NCBI GenBank assembly: GCA_900547965.1
Contig: URJE01000025.1
Location: forward strand, 1 to 20,277
From: an uncultured Eggerthella sp.
GTDB lineage: Bacteria; Actinomycetota; Coriobacteriia; Coriobacteriales; Eggerthellaceae
Length of the DNA stretch: 20,277 nt
Direction of reading: 5' to 3'
Positions 8,943 through 16,600 of this stretch are shown here, piece by piece. The notes under the pieces were generated by a model, which was given only the letters and a program-made list of their open reading frames with translations, was not told the origin of the DNA and did no database searches. The position numbers and the translations under genes are program-made. Every line of letters starts with the position of its first letter. The stretch's first letter is position 1.

Positions 8943-9614
8943 ATCCTTTGCGACTATCTGCATATCCAACCTGGCCTTACGGCCATTATCGGTGGCGGTG
9001 GTAAAACAACGCTTTTGCGCGTGCTTGCTAATGAGCTGTCTGCGCACGCCCGTGTAATTGTTGCCACCAGCACAAAGATGATGACGCCGGATTGGTGTCC
9101 GGCTCTGATCGACCCTTCCCTCGGTGAAGTGCAAGTGGCTCTTTCAGGTAGCCCCGTGGTATGTGTGGGGTCAATCCAAGAGGAAACAGGCAAGATGTCT
9201 CAATCTTCCTTGGCTTTTCCTGAGCTGCTAAGCTTGGCCGACTATGTGCTGGTGGAAGCCGATGGTGCGAAAATGCTTCCCTTGAAAGCGCACGCTGAAT
9301 ATGAACCGGTCATTCCCGATTGCGCGAGCTTGGTGGTATGCGTGGTTGGTATCGATGGCGTGGGTTTGCCTGTTTCGGAAATATGCCATCGTCCTAACCG
9401 CTTTGCGGAATTAGCGGGCATTACGCAAGAATGCCAGGTAACGCCTGAAGCGGTTGCTGCGGTTTTGAATGCCGAAGCCTTTCATGACGTGCTGTTGATA
9501 AACAAGGTAGAGGCTTCTGGCCAATGGCAGTTGGCCGAGCGTCTTGCCTTGCAGTGCAAAACGCCTGTAGTTGCAGGAAGTCTTAAGAACGGTGAGTTCC
9601 GGTGCTTGCGATAA
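8943..9614 (+). CDS. yqeC: YqeC-like selenium-dependent hydroxylase accessory protein
   Basis: A P-loop protein of the YqeC family, part of the accessory set for selenium-dependent molybdenum hydroxylases. The Walker A reads GGGGKTT, preceded by the typical HIQPGLTAIIG strand. LVEADGAKMLPLKAH is the family's Mg-binding block, and LLINKVE resembles a G-protein NKxD motif. The start is unusual. A strong GGAGG (8931-8935) at the end of the upstream gene points, with 7-nt spacing, to an ATC at 8943. That gives 223 aa and aligns with where family members begin, about 10 residues before PG. The only standard in-frame start upstream is TTG at 8880, inside the upstream gene. CTG at 8958 is too far from GGAGG. 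The end overlaps yqeB by 13 nt. Confidence 0.85.
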   Translation: MLCDYLHIQPGLTAIIGGGGKTTLLRVLANELSAHARVIVATSTKMMTPDWCPALIDPSLGEVQVALSGSPVVCVGSIQEETGKMSQSSLAFPELLSLADYVLVEADGAKMLPLKAHAEYEPVIPDCASLVVCVVGIDGVGLPVSEICHRPNRFAELAGITQECQVTPEAVAAVLNAEAFHDVLLINKVEASGQWQLAERLALQCKTPVVAGSLKNGEFRCLR

Positions 9615-10402
9615 TCCGTGGAGCTGGCGATATCGCTACCGCTATCGCCCTTCGCCTGTGGCGGAGTGGCATTTCGGTTGTTATGACTGAAATCGAGCAG
9701 CCGCTTACCGTGCGCCGCACCGTTGCATTTAGCGAAGCGGTGCGTTTGGGACAAGTGAAGGTGGAAGGCATTTTGGCAATACGCGTCCAGGATGCCGTCC
9801 AGGCAAAGGAAGTTCTCGAACGAAAAAATGCCATTCCTGTTCTGATCGATCCTGATTGCCGCTGCATTGAGCTTAAGCCGGATGTGGTTGTTGATGCCAT
9901 TTTGGCAAAACGCAATCTGGGCACCACTATGCACATGGCTCCCGTTGTAGTTGGTGTGGGTCCTGGCTTCACCGCGGGGGAAGACTGCCATGCAGTAGTA
10001 GAAACCATGCGCGGGCACACCCTAGGGCGTGCATATTACCAAGGCTCAGCGCTTCCGAATACTGCAGTGCCTGGTCTTGTGGGCGGTTTTGCGGGCGAGC
10101 GCGTTTTGCGTGCGCCAGCCGATGGACTGTTTCGTGGCGTTTGCTCGATTGGCGATCATGTTGAAGAGGGGCAAGTCGTTGCTTATGTGGGAGACGCTCC
10201 TGTAGTGGCTATGCTTACGGGGGTTCTGCGGGGCTTGATTGCCGACGGCGTTCGCGTCTCTGAAGGCTTGAAGTGTGGCGACGTGGATCCTCGAGACGAT
10301 GCTCGCTATTGCTGGCTGGTTTCCGACAAGGGTTTGTCGGTGGCGGGTGGCGTTTTGGAGGCTGTTCTGTGCCTGAGTGGCATACTTGATAAGCAGCAAT
10401 AA
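9602..10402 (+). CDS. yqeB: YqeB-family selenium-dependent molybdenum hydroxylase maturation protein
   Basis: A 266-residue member of the YqeB/EF2563 family, found with selenium-dependent molybdenum hydroxylases and thought to act in cofactor maturation. The biochemical step is not established to my knowledge. It opens with a Rossmann-like loop IRGAGDIATAIALRL (5-19). The centre holds VDAILAKRN and VGVGPGFTAGEDCHAVVETMRGH, which are highly characteristic. The later APADGLFRG...GDHVEEGQVVAYVG segment resembles a biotinyl/barrel-sandwich fold. The start is GTG at 9602, inside the last codons of yqeC, with only a weak ribosome site, so translation is probably coupled. Family assignment is firm; it is the best evidence that the hydroxylase carries selenium. 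Confidence 0.9.
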   Translation: MLAIIRGAGDIATAIALRLWRSGISVVMTEIEQPLTVRRTVAFSEAVRLGQVKVEGILAIRVQDAVQAKEVLERKNAIPVLIDPDCRCIELKPDVVVDAILAKRNLGTTMHMAPVVVGVGPGFTAGEDCHAVVETMRGHTLGRAYYQGSALPNTAVPGLVGGFAGERVLRAPADGLFRGVCSIGDHVEEGQVVAYVGDAPVVAMLTGVLRGLIADGVRVSEGLKCGDVDPRDDARYCWLVSDKGLSVAGGVLEAVLCLSGILDKQQ

Positions 10403-10425
10403 CGGCAATAACGGCAAGGTGAATC

Positions 10426-11421
10426 ATGCGTGATATCGCAGTACATATTGTAGAAGCTTTGAGTGCGGGGAATAACGTCGTATTGGTTACTGTGGTGGGG
10501 AGCAAGGGCTCCACGCCACGAAACGCTGGGTCTCAGATGCTGGTATCTGAAGCGGGGCTGATTTGCGGCACTATCGGCGGCGGCGCCATTGCCAAAGCAC
10601 GCACTATGGCTGGCGAAGATACTTGTTTTGTAGAAGATCTAGCTCTCAGACCTCAGGCTCAAAACAGCATAGGCATGGTTTGCGGCGGCGATGCCATTCT
10701 TTTGTATACGCCTATATGCACAGAAAGTGAAGCTTGGGCCCAGGTAGCAAGCCAGTTGCTGAAGTGCTTAGAGCAACGCACCCCTGCGTATCTTGCATTG
10801 GAGTGCCGCGAGAGTGGTTCGCCCTTTAAAGGCACCGTTGCCTTGTTCGGCAGTCAAGGCGAACTTGTGGCGGGGGAGTGCAGCTTGCCGGGCAAGAAGC
10901 TTGTCGGCTTGAAGCAGAAACGTGTTATCGATGGGTTCTTCGCAACGCCTGTTTCTATTCCCGTGCGCGCCATTGTATTTGGGGGCGGTCATGTGGGCCG
11001 TGCCACCATTGCGGCCCTTGCGCAGGTGGGCTTCGCTTGCACTCTTTTCGAGTGCCGCTCCGAGTTTGCCAAGGCCGAAGATTTCCCTGACGCAGAGCAG
11101 ATTATCTTGGGCGATTACGAAGACGTTGCTTCGTCTTTATCTTTCGATGAGCGCGACTACGTTTTCATTATGACGTACAGCCATGCGTTCGATTATGCCA
11201 TCCTCGAACAAGCACTTCGTCAGCCTTTGGCGTATGTGGGCTTCATGGGCTCGCGTCGAAAGATCGCCGTAGCGCGGCAGCGTTTGCTGGATGCAGGTGT
11301 GTCAGAGGAGCTGTTGGACACAGTCCACATGCCCATTGGCTTAGATATTAAGGCGGAAACGCCCGAGGAGATCGCTGTTAGTGTCGCAGCGGAATGTATC
11401 TTGCATCGTGCGACTCATTAG
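10426..11421 (+). CDS. xdhC: XdhC/CoxI-family molybdenum hydroxylase maturation protein
   Basis: A 331-residue XdhC/CoxI protein. In characterised systems XdhC binds the Mo cofactor, protects it and helps install the terminal sulfido ligand before insertion. Visible blocks are VGSKGSTPRNAGSQMLV (24-40), GTIGGGAIAKA (48-58), GMVCGGD (83-89), the NAD-like loop VFGGGHVGRA (184-193), VGFMGSRRK (271-279) and HMPIGLDIKAETPEEIAVSVAAE (301-323). Both the N-terminal CoxI and the C-terminal Rossmann halves are complete. AAGGTG lies 6-7 nt before the ATG. The 23-bp gap from yqeB contains ATAACGGCA twice in tandem. It is the last clear gene of the operon. Confidence 0.93.
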   Translation: MRDIAVHIVEALSAGNNVVLVTVVGSKGSTPRNAGSQMLVSEAGLICGTIGGGAIAKARTMAGEDTCFVEDLALRPQAQNSIGMVCGGDAILLYTPICTESEAWAQVASQLLKCLEQRTPAYLALECRESGSPFKGTVALFGSQGELVAGECSLPGKKLVGLKQKRVIDGFFATPVSIPVRAIVFGGGHVGRATIAALAQVGFACTLFECRSEFAKAEDFPDAEQIILGDYEDVASSLSFDERDYVFIMTYSHAFDYAILEQALRQPLAYVGFMGSRRKIAVARQRLLDAGVSEELLDTVHMPIGLDIKAETPEEIAVSVAAECILHRATH

Positions 11422-11427
11422 GGAAAT

Positions 11428-11575
11428 GTGAGCCTGGTGCTCTTTACGGGAATTCCAATGCCCCAGTACGGTATTTGCCTTAGCTGAAGAAGCGGTTTTG
11501 CAGGTTTTGGCGTCGGCGAGATCCTATGGCGCAAACTTGGTGTTGCCGGTTGCGGAAAAGCAGAACAACATCTAG
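11428..11575 (+). pseudogene. possible small unknown gene broken by a +1 frame change at a C run
   Basis: Starting 6 nt after the xdhC stop, a GTG with AGGGA upstream opens MSLVLFTGIPMPQ and stops at 11487. In the next frame the sequence continues as TVFALAEEAVLQVLASA and onward, to a stop at 11573-11575. Removing one C from the CCCC run at 11461-11464 joins them into one 48-residue protein. I do not recognise it. The joined frame reads smoothly and lies where a translationally coupled last operon gene would be, but it is short, so chance is possible. If real, it is either a pseudogene or a sequencing artefact. Confidence 0.3.
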
Positions 11576-11750
11576 GGGTATTCCTTTTTGGTTTTCTGCC
11601 ACATGTTTGATTAGTTGTATTGTATCGGCTTCGATATTGCTTTGGTGATCTGTAAAAAAATTGGAAACGGACCGATTAAGCTTCGGGGAGAGGTGCTTGT
11701 GCCGTAGTGCTGTGTATATAGCACCGTTTGTCGATCTTTCGGTTTCAGGT
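11576..11750. other. AT-richer spacer before the degV promoter
   Basis: I see no gene here. A short inverted repeat GTGCT...AGCAC (11707-11724) could form a small hairpin, but no T tract follows. Base composition is richer in T and A than the flanking genes. Confidence 0.4.
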
Positions 11751-11779
11751 TTGTTACAGATTCGCCCCTTCGGTAGAAT
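11751..11779 (+). promoter_or_regulatory. sigma-70-type promoter upstream of degV
   Basis: The -35 TTGTTA (11751-11756) and -10 TAGAAT (11774-11779) are separated by exactly 17 bp. The transcript should start near 11786, about 127 nt before the degV ATG. This is the best-formed two-box promoter I find in the window. Confidence 0.65.
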
Positions 11780-11785
11780 GGCGCA

Positions 11786-11890
11786 TTAAATGCAGGAGAT
11801 ATTTGAGCGTGGTCGACCATCGCTTTGTACTGCCGGATAACAGAGGTAACTGACTCAGGTCTAAGCGCCCGATCGCGTCGGGCGCTTTTT
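11786..11890 (+). ncRNA. short transcript ending in a terminator: small RNA or attenuator leader of degV
   Basis: The promoter at 11751-11779 and the terminator at 11863-11890 bracket about 105 nt. Inside are a GTG frame at 11809-11853 (14 codons, MVDHRFVLPDNRGN) preceded by GGAGA, an overlapping ATG frame at 11790-11840, and a hairpin AGCGTGG/CCATCGCT that covers the GTG. Either a small RNA is made, or the terminator is conditional and controls degV. I recognise no known riboswitch family. The boundaries are inferred. Confidence 0.4.
11863..11890 (+). terminator. perfect terminator hairpin 22 nt before degV
   Basis: AAGCGCCCGA (11863-11872) pairs perfectly with TCGGGCGCTT (11878-11887) around a 5-nt loop, and the T run spans 11886-11890. 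It points toward degV, so degV expression needs read-through, antitermination or another promoter. Confidence 0.85.
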
Positions 11891-11912
11891 CGCGCCAGAA
11901 AGGACGAGCGGC

Positions 11913-12749
11913 ATGAAGTGGAACGTTGTTACGGATTCGAGTTGCGATCTTCTTCCGTCGAGGTATCAATCTGACGTTATTGAGCTTTCCAGCGTGCCAT
12001 TTGTTATTACCGTTGGCGATAAGCATTTTGTCGATGACGAAGATCTTGATCTGCAAAAAATGCTTCACGATATGGATCAGGAAAAGGAAGCTAGTCACAC
12101 TGCGTGTCCAGCTCCTGGAACGTGGTTGCAGCATTTCGAGAAAGCCAGCCACACGTTTGCCATTACCATTTCATCTCAGGTTTCGGGAAGCATGAACAGC
12201 GCCCTTACCGCCATGGATATGGCATTAGAAGAGCATCCAGAAAAGAAAATTGCTGTCTTGGATTCAAAGTCGACGGGACCAGAGCTTGTTCTTTGCGTGC
12301 ATGAGCTTGAAAGGCTCGCTCGAGAGGGCGTCGATTTCGACGAGGCGGTTGCCCGCGCCAATACCTTCCTTGAAAGAACCAAGATCCTTTTTGCGCTTTC
12401 TTCCTTCGACAATCTTATTAAAAGCGGCCGCATGGGCAAAATGACCGGTTTCCTTGCAAGGGCATTGGGCATGTGGGGGATTGGCACTGCGAGCGAAGAG
12501 GGCACGATTGCTGTCGAGGGCAAAGCCCGAGGTACGAAAAAGACCGTTCGCGAACTTATTAACCGCATGAAGGAACGAGGGTTTGCCGGTGGGCGTGTCG
12601 CCATTAGCCATTGCGATAACCTCGCCGTCGCGCAAACATTGAAGGAAAACATCTTGCAGCTGTGGGGTAATTCCGAGATTGAGGTTATTCCTACCAGGGG
12701 CCTTTGCAGTTACTATGCCGAACGCGGTGGCCTGATCGTCGGTTTCTAG
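11913..12749 (+). CDS. DegV/FakB-family fatty-acid-binding protein
   Basis: A 278-residue DegV-family protein. The family binds a fatty acid; FakB members present it to the kinase FakA for entry into phospholipid synthesis. Typical blocks are the N-terminal VVTDSSCDL (5-13), VPFVITVGDKHFVD (28-41), TACPAPG (63-69, family TSQPxxG), ITISSQVSGSMNSA (84-97), VLDSKS, LFALSSFDNLIKSGRMGK and a C-terminal Arg-Gly segment. Length is normal and nothing is missing. The ATG at 11913 has AGAAAGGA 8 nt upstream. No FakA gene is visible nearby, which is common for DegV genes. It sits just behind a terminator, so its control may be by attenuation. A GC hairpin follows the stop. Confidence 0.92.
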   Translation: MKWNVVTDSSCDLLPSRYQSDVIELSSVPFVITVGDKHFVDDEDLDLQKMLHDMDQEKEASHTACPAPGTWLQHFEKASHTFAITISSQVSGSMNSALTAMDMALEEHPEKKIAVLDSKSTGPELVLCVHELERLAREGVDFDEAVARANTFLERTKILFALSSFDNLIKSGRMGKMTGFLARALGMWGIGTASEEGTIAVEGKARGTKKTVRELINRMKERGFAGGRVAISHCDNLAVAQTLKENILQLWGNSEIEVIPTRGLCSYYAERGGLIVGF

Positions 12750-13010
12750 GAAGTGCACCAGGGCCGCGCTGCGTACAGCGCTATCTTTCGCTCGCCGCTA
12801 AGTCCCGTTGCGATTCGATGGGCGAATGCGTATGAGGTTGTCGGCAGAAAGGCTCCGCTGCGATTCGTTGGATAGACGCGAATGAATCTTACTGCAAGCG
12901 TTCTAGCTTCATGATTGGTGGATGCAAGAATAAGCGGAACCTTGTCACGCGAAAAACATGGGTTAAGGTTTTTGACGGCATGTTGTTTGTGGAAGCTCAA
13001 GGAGAAATCA
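12750..13010. other. 261-bp spacer between degV and the MoaE-like gene, with hairpins and a degenerate repeat
   Basis: A perfect hairpin GCGCTG-CGTA-CAGCGC (12766-12781) follows degV but has only a weak T-rich tail (TATCTTT), so it is a poor terminator. Further on, a TGCGATTCG...GCGAAT pattern occurs twice, near 12808-12830 and 12859-12885. A possible promoter is TTGTCA (12942-12947), 16 bp, TAAGGT (12964-12969), with a weak -10. I see no gene and no recognisable molybdenum-cofactor riboswitch. Confidence 0.4.
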
Positions 13011-13427
13011 ATGCTCGACACTAGTAAAACGGCTCCCTCTGTTGATGCTTGGCTGCGCGAAGCGAAGGCGGATCCTACCGCCGCGGAATGCGGTATGTAC
13101 TTAACGCATAACGGCGTGGTGCGTGCTACGCCGAAAGCGGAAGCACGCGGTGTTGAAACCGATGGGGTGGCACCTGGCAAAAAAGTGGGCGGCATGCTGT
13201 TCAGCTACGACGCCGCTAAGGTTCAGGCTGCTATCGAAAGCACTCTTGCCATGCCCGGTATCGGCTATGTGCGCGTCTGGCTTGCAAATGGCGAACTTGC
13301 GGTAGGCGATGATATTATGTTCGTCCTTATTGGAGGCGACATTCGCCCACGCGTAGTTGATGCGCTGCAGGCTTTGGTGGGTACCATCAAAAACGAATGC
13401 GTAAGCGAAATCGAGCGCGAGGCGTAA
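13011..13427 (+). CDS. divergent MoaE-like protein
   Basis: A 138-residue protein resembling the short MoaE-like proteins of anaerobes, related to the large (catalytic) subunit of molybdopterin synthase. Recognisable parts are CGMYLTHNGVVRATPKAEARG (27-47), GMLFSYDAAKVQAAIE (61-76) and the ending RVWLANGELAVGDDIMFVLIGGDIRPRVVDAL. The strand GELAVGDDIMFV aligns with MoaE. But the HRxxAF motif is replaced by DIRPRVVDAL, and of the two lysines used by E. coli MoaE (K119, K126) only one has an obvious match (K127). It may therefore be a Mo- or W-cofactor protein of changed function. The ATG at 13011 has AAGGAG 6 nt upstream. No MoaD is nearby. Confidence 0.72.
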   Translation: MLDTSKTAPSVDAWLREAKADPTAAECGMYLTHNGVVRATPKAEARGVETDGVAPGKKVGGMLFSYDAAKVQAAIESTLAMPGIGYVRVWLANGELAVGDDIMFVLIGGDIRPRVVDALQALVGTIKNECVSEIEREA

Positions 13428-13451
13428 TTAACCTGCCGGTCTAAACCTCTC

Positions 13452-13487
13452 ATCTTCTTGCCGAATGGCATCAATGCTGCAGAAGAT
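13452..13487. other. imperfect inverted repeat after the MoaE-like gene
   Basis: ATCTTCTTGC (13452-13461) pairs with GCAGAAGAT (13479-13487), one T bulged, around a 17-nt loop. No T run follows. It may be a weak terminator or a regulator-binding dyad upstream of the surface-protein gene. Confidence 0.3.
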
Positions 13488-13522
13488 AGTCGCGTTTCTC
13501 GCCATAAGTGACGAATTTGCCC

Positions 13523-13528
13523 TATAAT
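13523..13528 (+). promoter_or_regulatory. consensus -10 box upstream of the surface-protein gene
   Basis: A perfect TATAAT with a weak TCGCCA 18 bp upstream (13499-13504). Transcription would begin near 13535, about 70 nt before the proposed TTG start at 13607. Confidence 0.5.
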
Positions 13529-13606
13529 ATTTTGGCTCATTTATCAGAATGGTTGATGAAACGTAACTTTTTAAGCTTTCGAGTTATCGAAGAGGAGAAG
13601 AGGGGT

Positions 13607-13652
13607 TTGAAAACAGAATTGAGTAGGAGGCGAAAGGCTGCGGCCTTTTGTT
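13607..13652 (+). pseudogene. out-of-frame N-terminal signal-peptide part of the surface protein
   Basis: A TTG at 13607, preceded by GAGGAG (13592-13597), opens MKTELSRRRKAAAF: a basic signal-peptide n-region without its hydrophobic core in frame. The core (LFSVLLAIGVVFSGF and onward) continues in the -1 frame from about 13648, across the run CCTTTTGTTTTCC. One extra T there would join the two into a normal signal peptide. Confidence 0.6.
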
Positions 13653-16600
13653 TTCCGTGCTGCTTGCAATTGGAGTTGTTTTTAGCGGCTTTGCTGCATG
13701 CGGGTTCGGCAGTCCTTTTGTCGGTGCGGCATATGCGGCATCCTATGACGCAGAGGACGTGCCAGTGTCTCAGGATGGCGTTACGTTTACGTGCGACTTC
13801 CTAGACGACGGCACCGCAGTGGTGACCAAGATCGTTGCCGATGATGGCGTGACCACAATTTCCGTTCCTTCGTCTCTTGCGAACAATGGAAAAGACTATA
13901 CGGTTACCGGCGTCAGGTTCCCCTATGGAACTAAAGCAAGCGATGTTGAGCAGCTGATCTTGCCTGACACGCTTCAAACTATGAGCGGATACTACTTCTC
14001 GAAGTTTAAAAAAGTCAAAGAGCTTACCATCCCTGGTTCCGTTACAAACTTCAGCTGCACTTTGCAGAATAGCGAGAGTCTTGAAAAGCTCGTTTTCAGC
14101 GAAGGTGTTGAAGAGCTTAGTGCAAACATGATGGTAGCCAACTGCGGCAATCTTAAGGAAATCGTTCTTCCTTCCACCCTGAAATCTATTTCCCAACCAG
14201 GTGCTTTCTCGGGTGCATCTGCTCTTGAGACCATCAACCTTCCCGATGGCGTGGAGTTCGGCGAAAACGTGGGAAGTGCGTTTTCCGATTGCAGCTCGCT
14301 TACCAGCATTACGCTGCCTGCTTCTGTTACGACCATTCACTCCAGCATGTTCAAGGGATGCGATTCGCTTACTTCTATTACCGCTAAGGGCAATATCGAA
14401 TCAATCGGAAACAGCGCATTCTCTGGATGTAAGGCTTTATCGGAAGTGGTGCTGCAGGGCAAGCTTACCTCAGTGGGCGATTCGGCTTTTCAGAATTGCT
14501 CCAGTTTGAAAAATGCCCCTGATTTGAGTGCAGTAACCAAGCTAGGTTCCTATGCTTTCTATAACTGCAACAGCCTTAGCTGCTCCGTTGATCTGTCGTC
14601 TCTTTCCGAGATTCCCGGATACGCATTCTGCTATGCGCCTGTTACCGTTGAAAAGTTCAGCGACTCTTTGAAGACGATCGACATGTGGGCTTTGATTTGG
14701 GCCACTATCGAAGATGATCTTCCTGTAACGCTCCAGTCCATCGGCGATTACGCCTTCTATTTGTGCGACTTGCCTGAAATCTTCGCTATTCCCGATTCCG
14801 TAACCTCTGTCGGAACGGGCGCGTTTGGAGAAACAACAGGAGTGAAGGAGATCACCATTGGCAGCGGTCTTACCTCCATTAGCAAGGGCGCTTTCAGCGA
14901 AAGTTCTGTTTTGAAAATCCTGATCAACAACAGCGCCGATAATATTTCCGGCACCGATAATCTTCCGGGCTCTGGCGTTGAGATTGTGTACCTCCATGAA
15001 TCTATCGACGATAGCGTGGGCGACACCATTTCTGAAGAGGTTGGCTCTAAAACGCTTCAGCAGATGGTAAACGAAGCGCCAGATGGCGTTCCTACCACTA
15101 TCGCCATTAAGAAACATGTGAAACTGGGTTCCACCCTGAACATCCCGGCGGGCAAGAACATCGTTATCACGTGCGACGATCCCCATACCATCTTGGCGAA
15201 GAAGAATACTGCAGGAAGCTTGGTTTCGGTTGCCGAAGGTGCCACCCTTGAGCTTTCGGGGGATGTGTCTTTGCGTGGTTGTTACAATGCTGGCGCCATC
15301 ATCGACTGCAAGGGCGCGCTTGTTATTTCGGGCGATGCAACGGTATATGATGGCACGGTTCGCTCTACCAATTCGGGAGTTGTAAATCTTTCAGGTTCTG
15401 AAGCAGTGCTCACCATGAATGGTGGTGTTATCGAAAGCTGCAATATCGATGAAGTCTATTGCGGTGTTGTACACGCAGCCGACGGCGCAAAGGTTCTGAT
15501 GCAGGCGGGATCTATTCAGGGCAATCGTGTCGCAGGCGCACAGGGCGACGGTAATTACATTTCCTCTGCAGGCGTAATGCTGTTAGGCAATGCCAGCTTG
15601 GAGATGACAGGCGGCACTATCGCCAACAACAGCGGTTACCAAGGCAGTGCGGTTATGGTTTATGGCCCCGACGCTGGCGAGGGCAAGCGAGCCACTTTCC
15701 TTATGAAGGGCGGCTCTATCGAGGGCAATGCAAGCAACAAGCTTGGTAAGCGAACGCCTTCTGGTGCCGTTCATGTAGAAGGCAATGCTGAATTCGTGAT
15801 GACCGGTGGCGAAATCAGCGGTAACAGCGCTTCGGGCGATGGCAAGGGCGGCGGCGTTTGTGTGGTTGACCCAGGTGTTCAAGGTTCGGGCTCAGAAATG
15901 GGCACTGTGTTTACCATGAAGGCTGAAGACGCTGCGAATACGCGATCTGCTTCGACGGGTGGAACCATTTCGGGCAACACCGCCTATGCTGGCGGTGGCG
16001 TGTATTCATACTCGAATGGCGTTACCTTGAGCGCTGGTGTTATCGAAGGCAACACCGCATGGAGCATGGGTGGTGGCGTATACAGCGAAGGCAGCAACGA
16101 TCATTACAGCACTCTTCATGTTCAAAACGCGTCTATCACCCAAAACTCTGCAAGCAAGCAGGGCGGGGGCTTGTGGTTCTGTCCTACTGGGGATGGCAAG
16201 GCTTATGTTCAAGATGGTGGTTTGATTGCGAAGAACAAGGCAGATGGCGTTGGCGACGACGTTGTGTTCCTCGGCTTTAAGAATGACCCGTATACCCTGA
16301 CTCTTGCAAATCGTGCTCCTGGTGGTGGCAAGGTCCTTTGGTATGAGGATGGCGGGTTGTTTGAGCCTGCTGGAATGTTTGCATCGATTAATTCCAACGT
16401 CCCGCGTTTCGTTGAAGGCGGAAGCAATGGCGATCCGCTCACTTTTGTAGACGCAACGCCGAATGTGGCGGTTAAAGCGGTTACTTCCGATGGTTCATTC
16501 GATCTCGGCGGCAATCTTGCTTCGCTGATTATTACCGACAACAAGGCTGCGCTCGGCGGCGGAATTGGTGCCAATGGCGGTGTGGTTATCGGCAAGGAAG

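Noticed and set aside
12750..13010. molybdenum-cofactor riboswitch before the MoaE-like gene
   Set aside because: Hairpins are present but I could not match the known Moco motif or its conserved loops.
13508..13804. 98-residue frame overlapping the start of the surface protein
   Set aside because: Only its 13607-13652 part makes sense, as the signal-peptide n-region; the rest is a shadow of the surface-protein frame.
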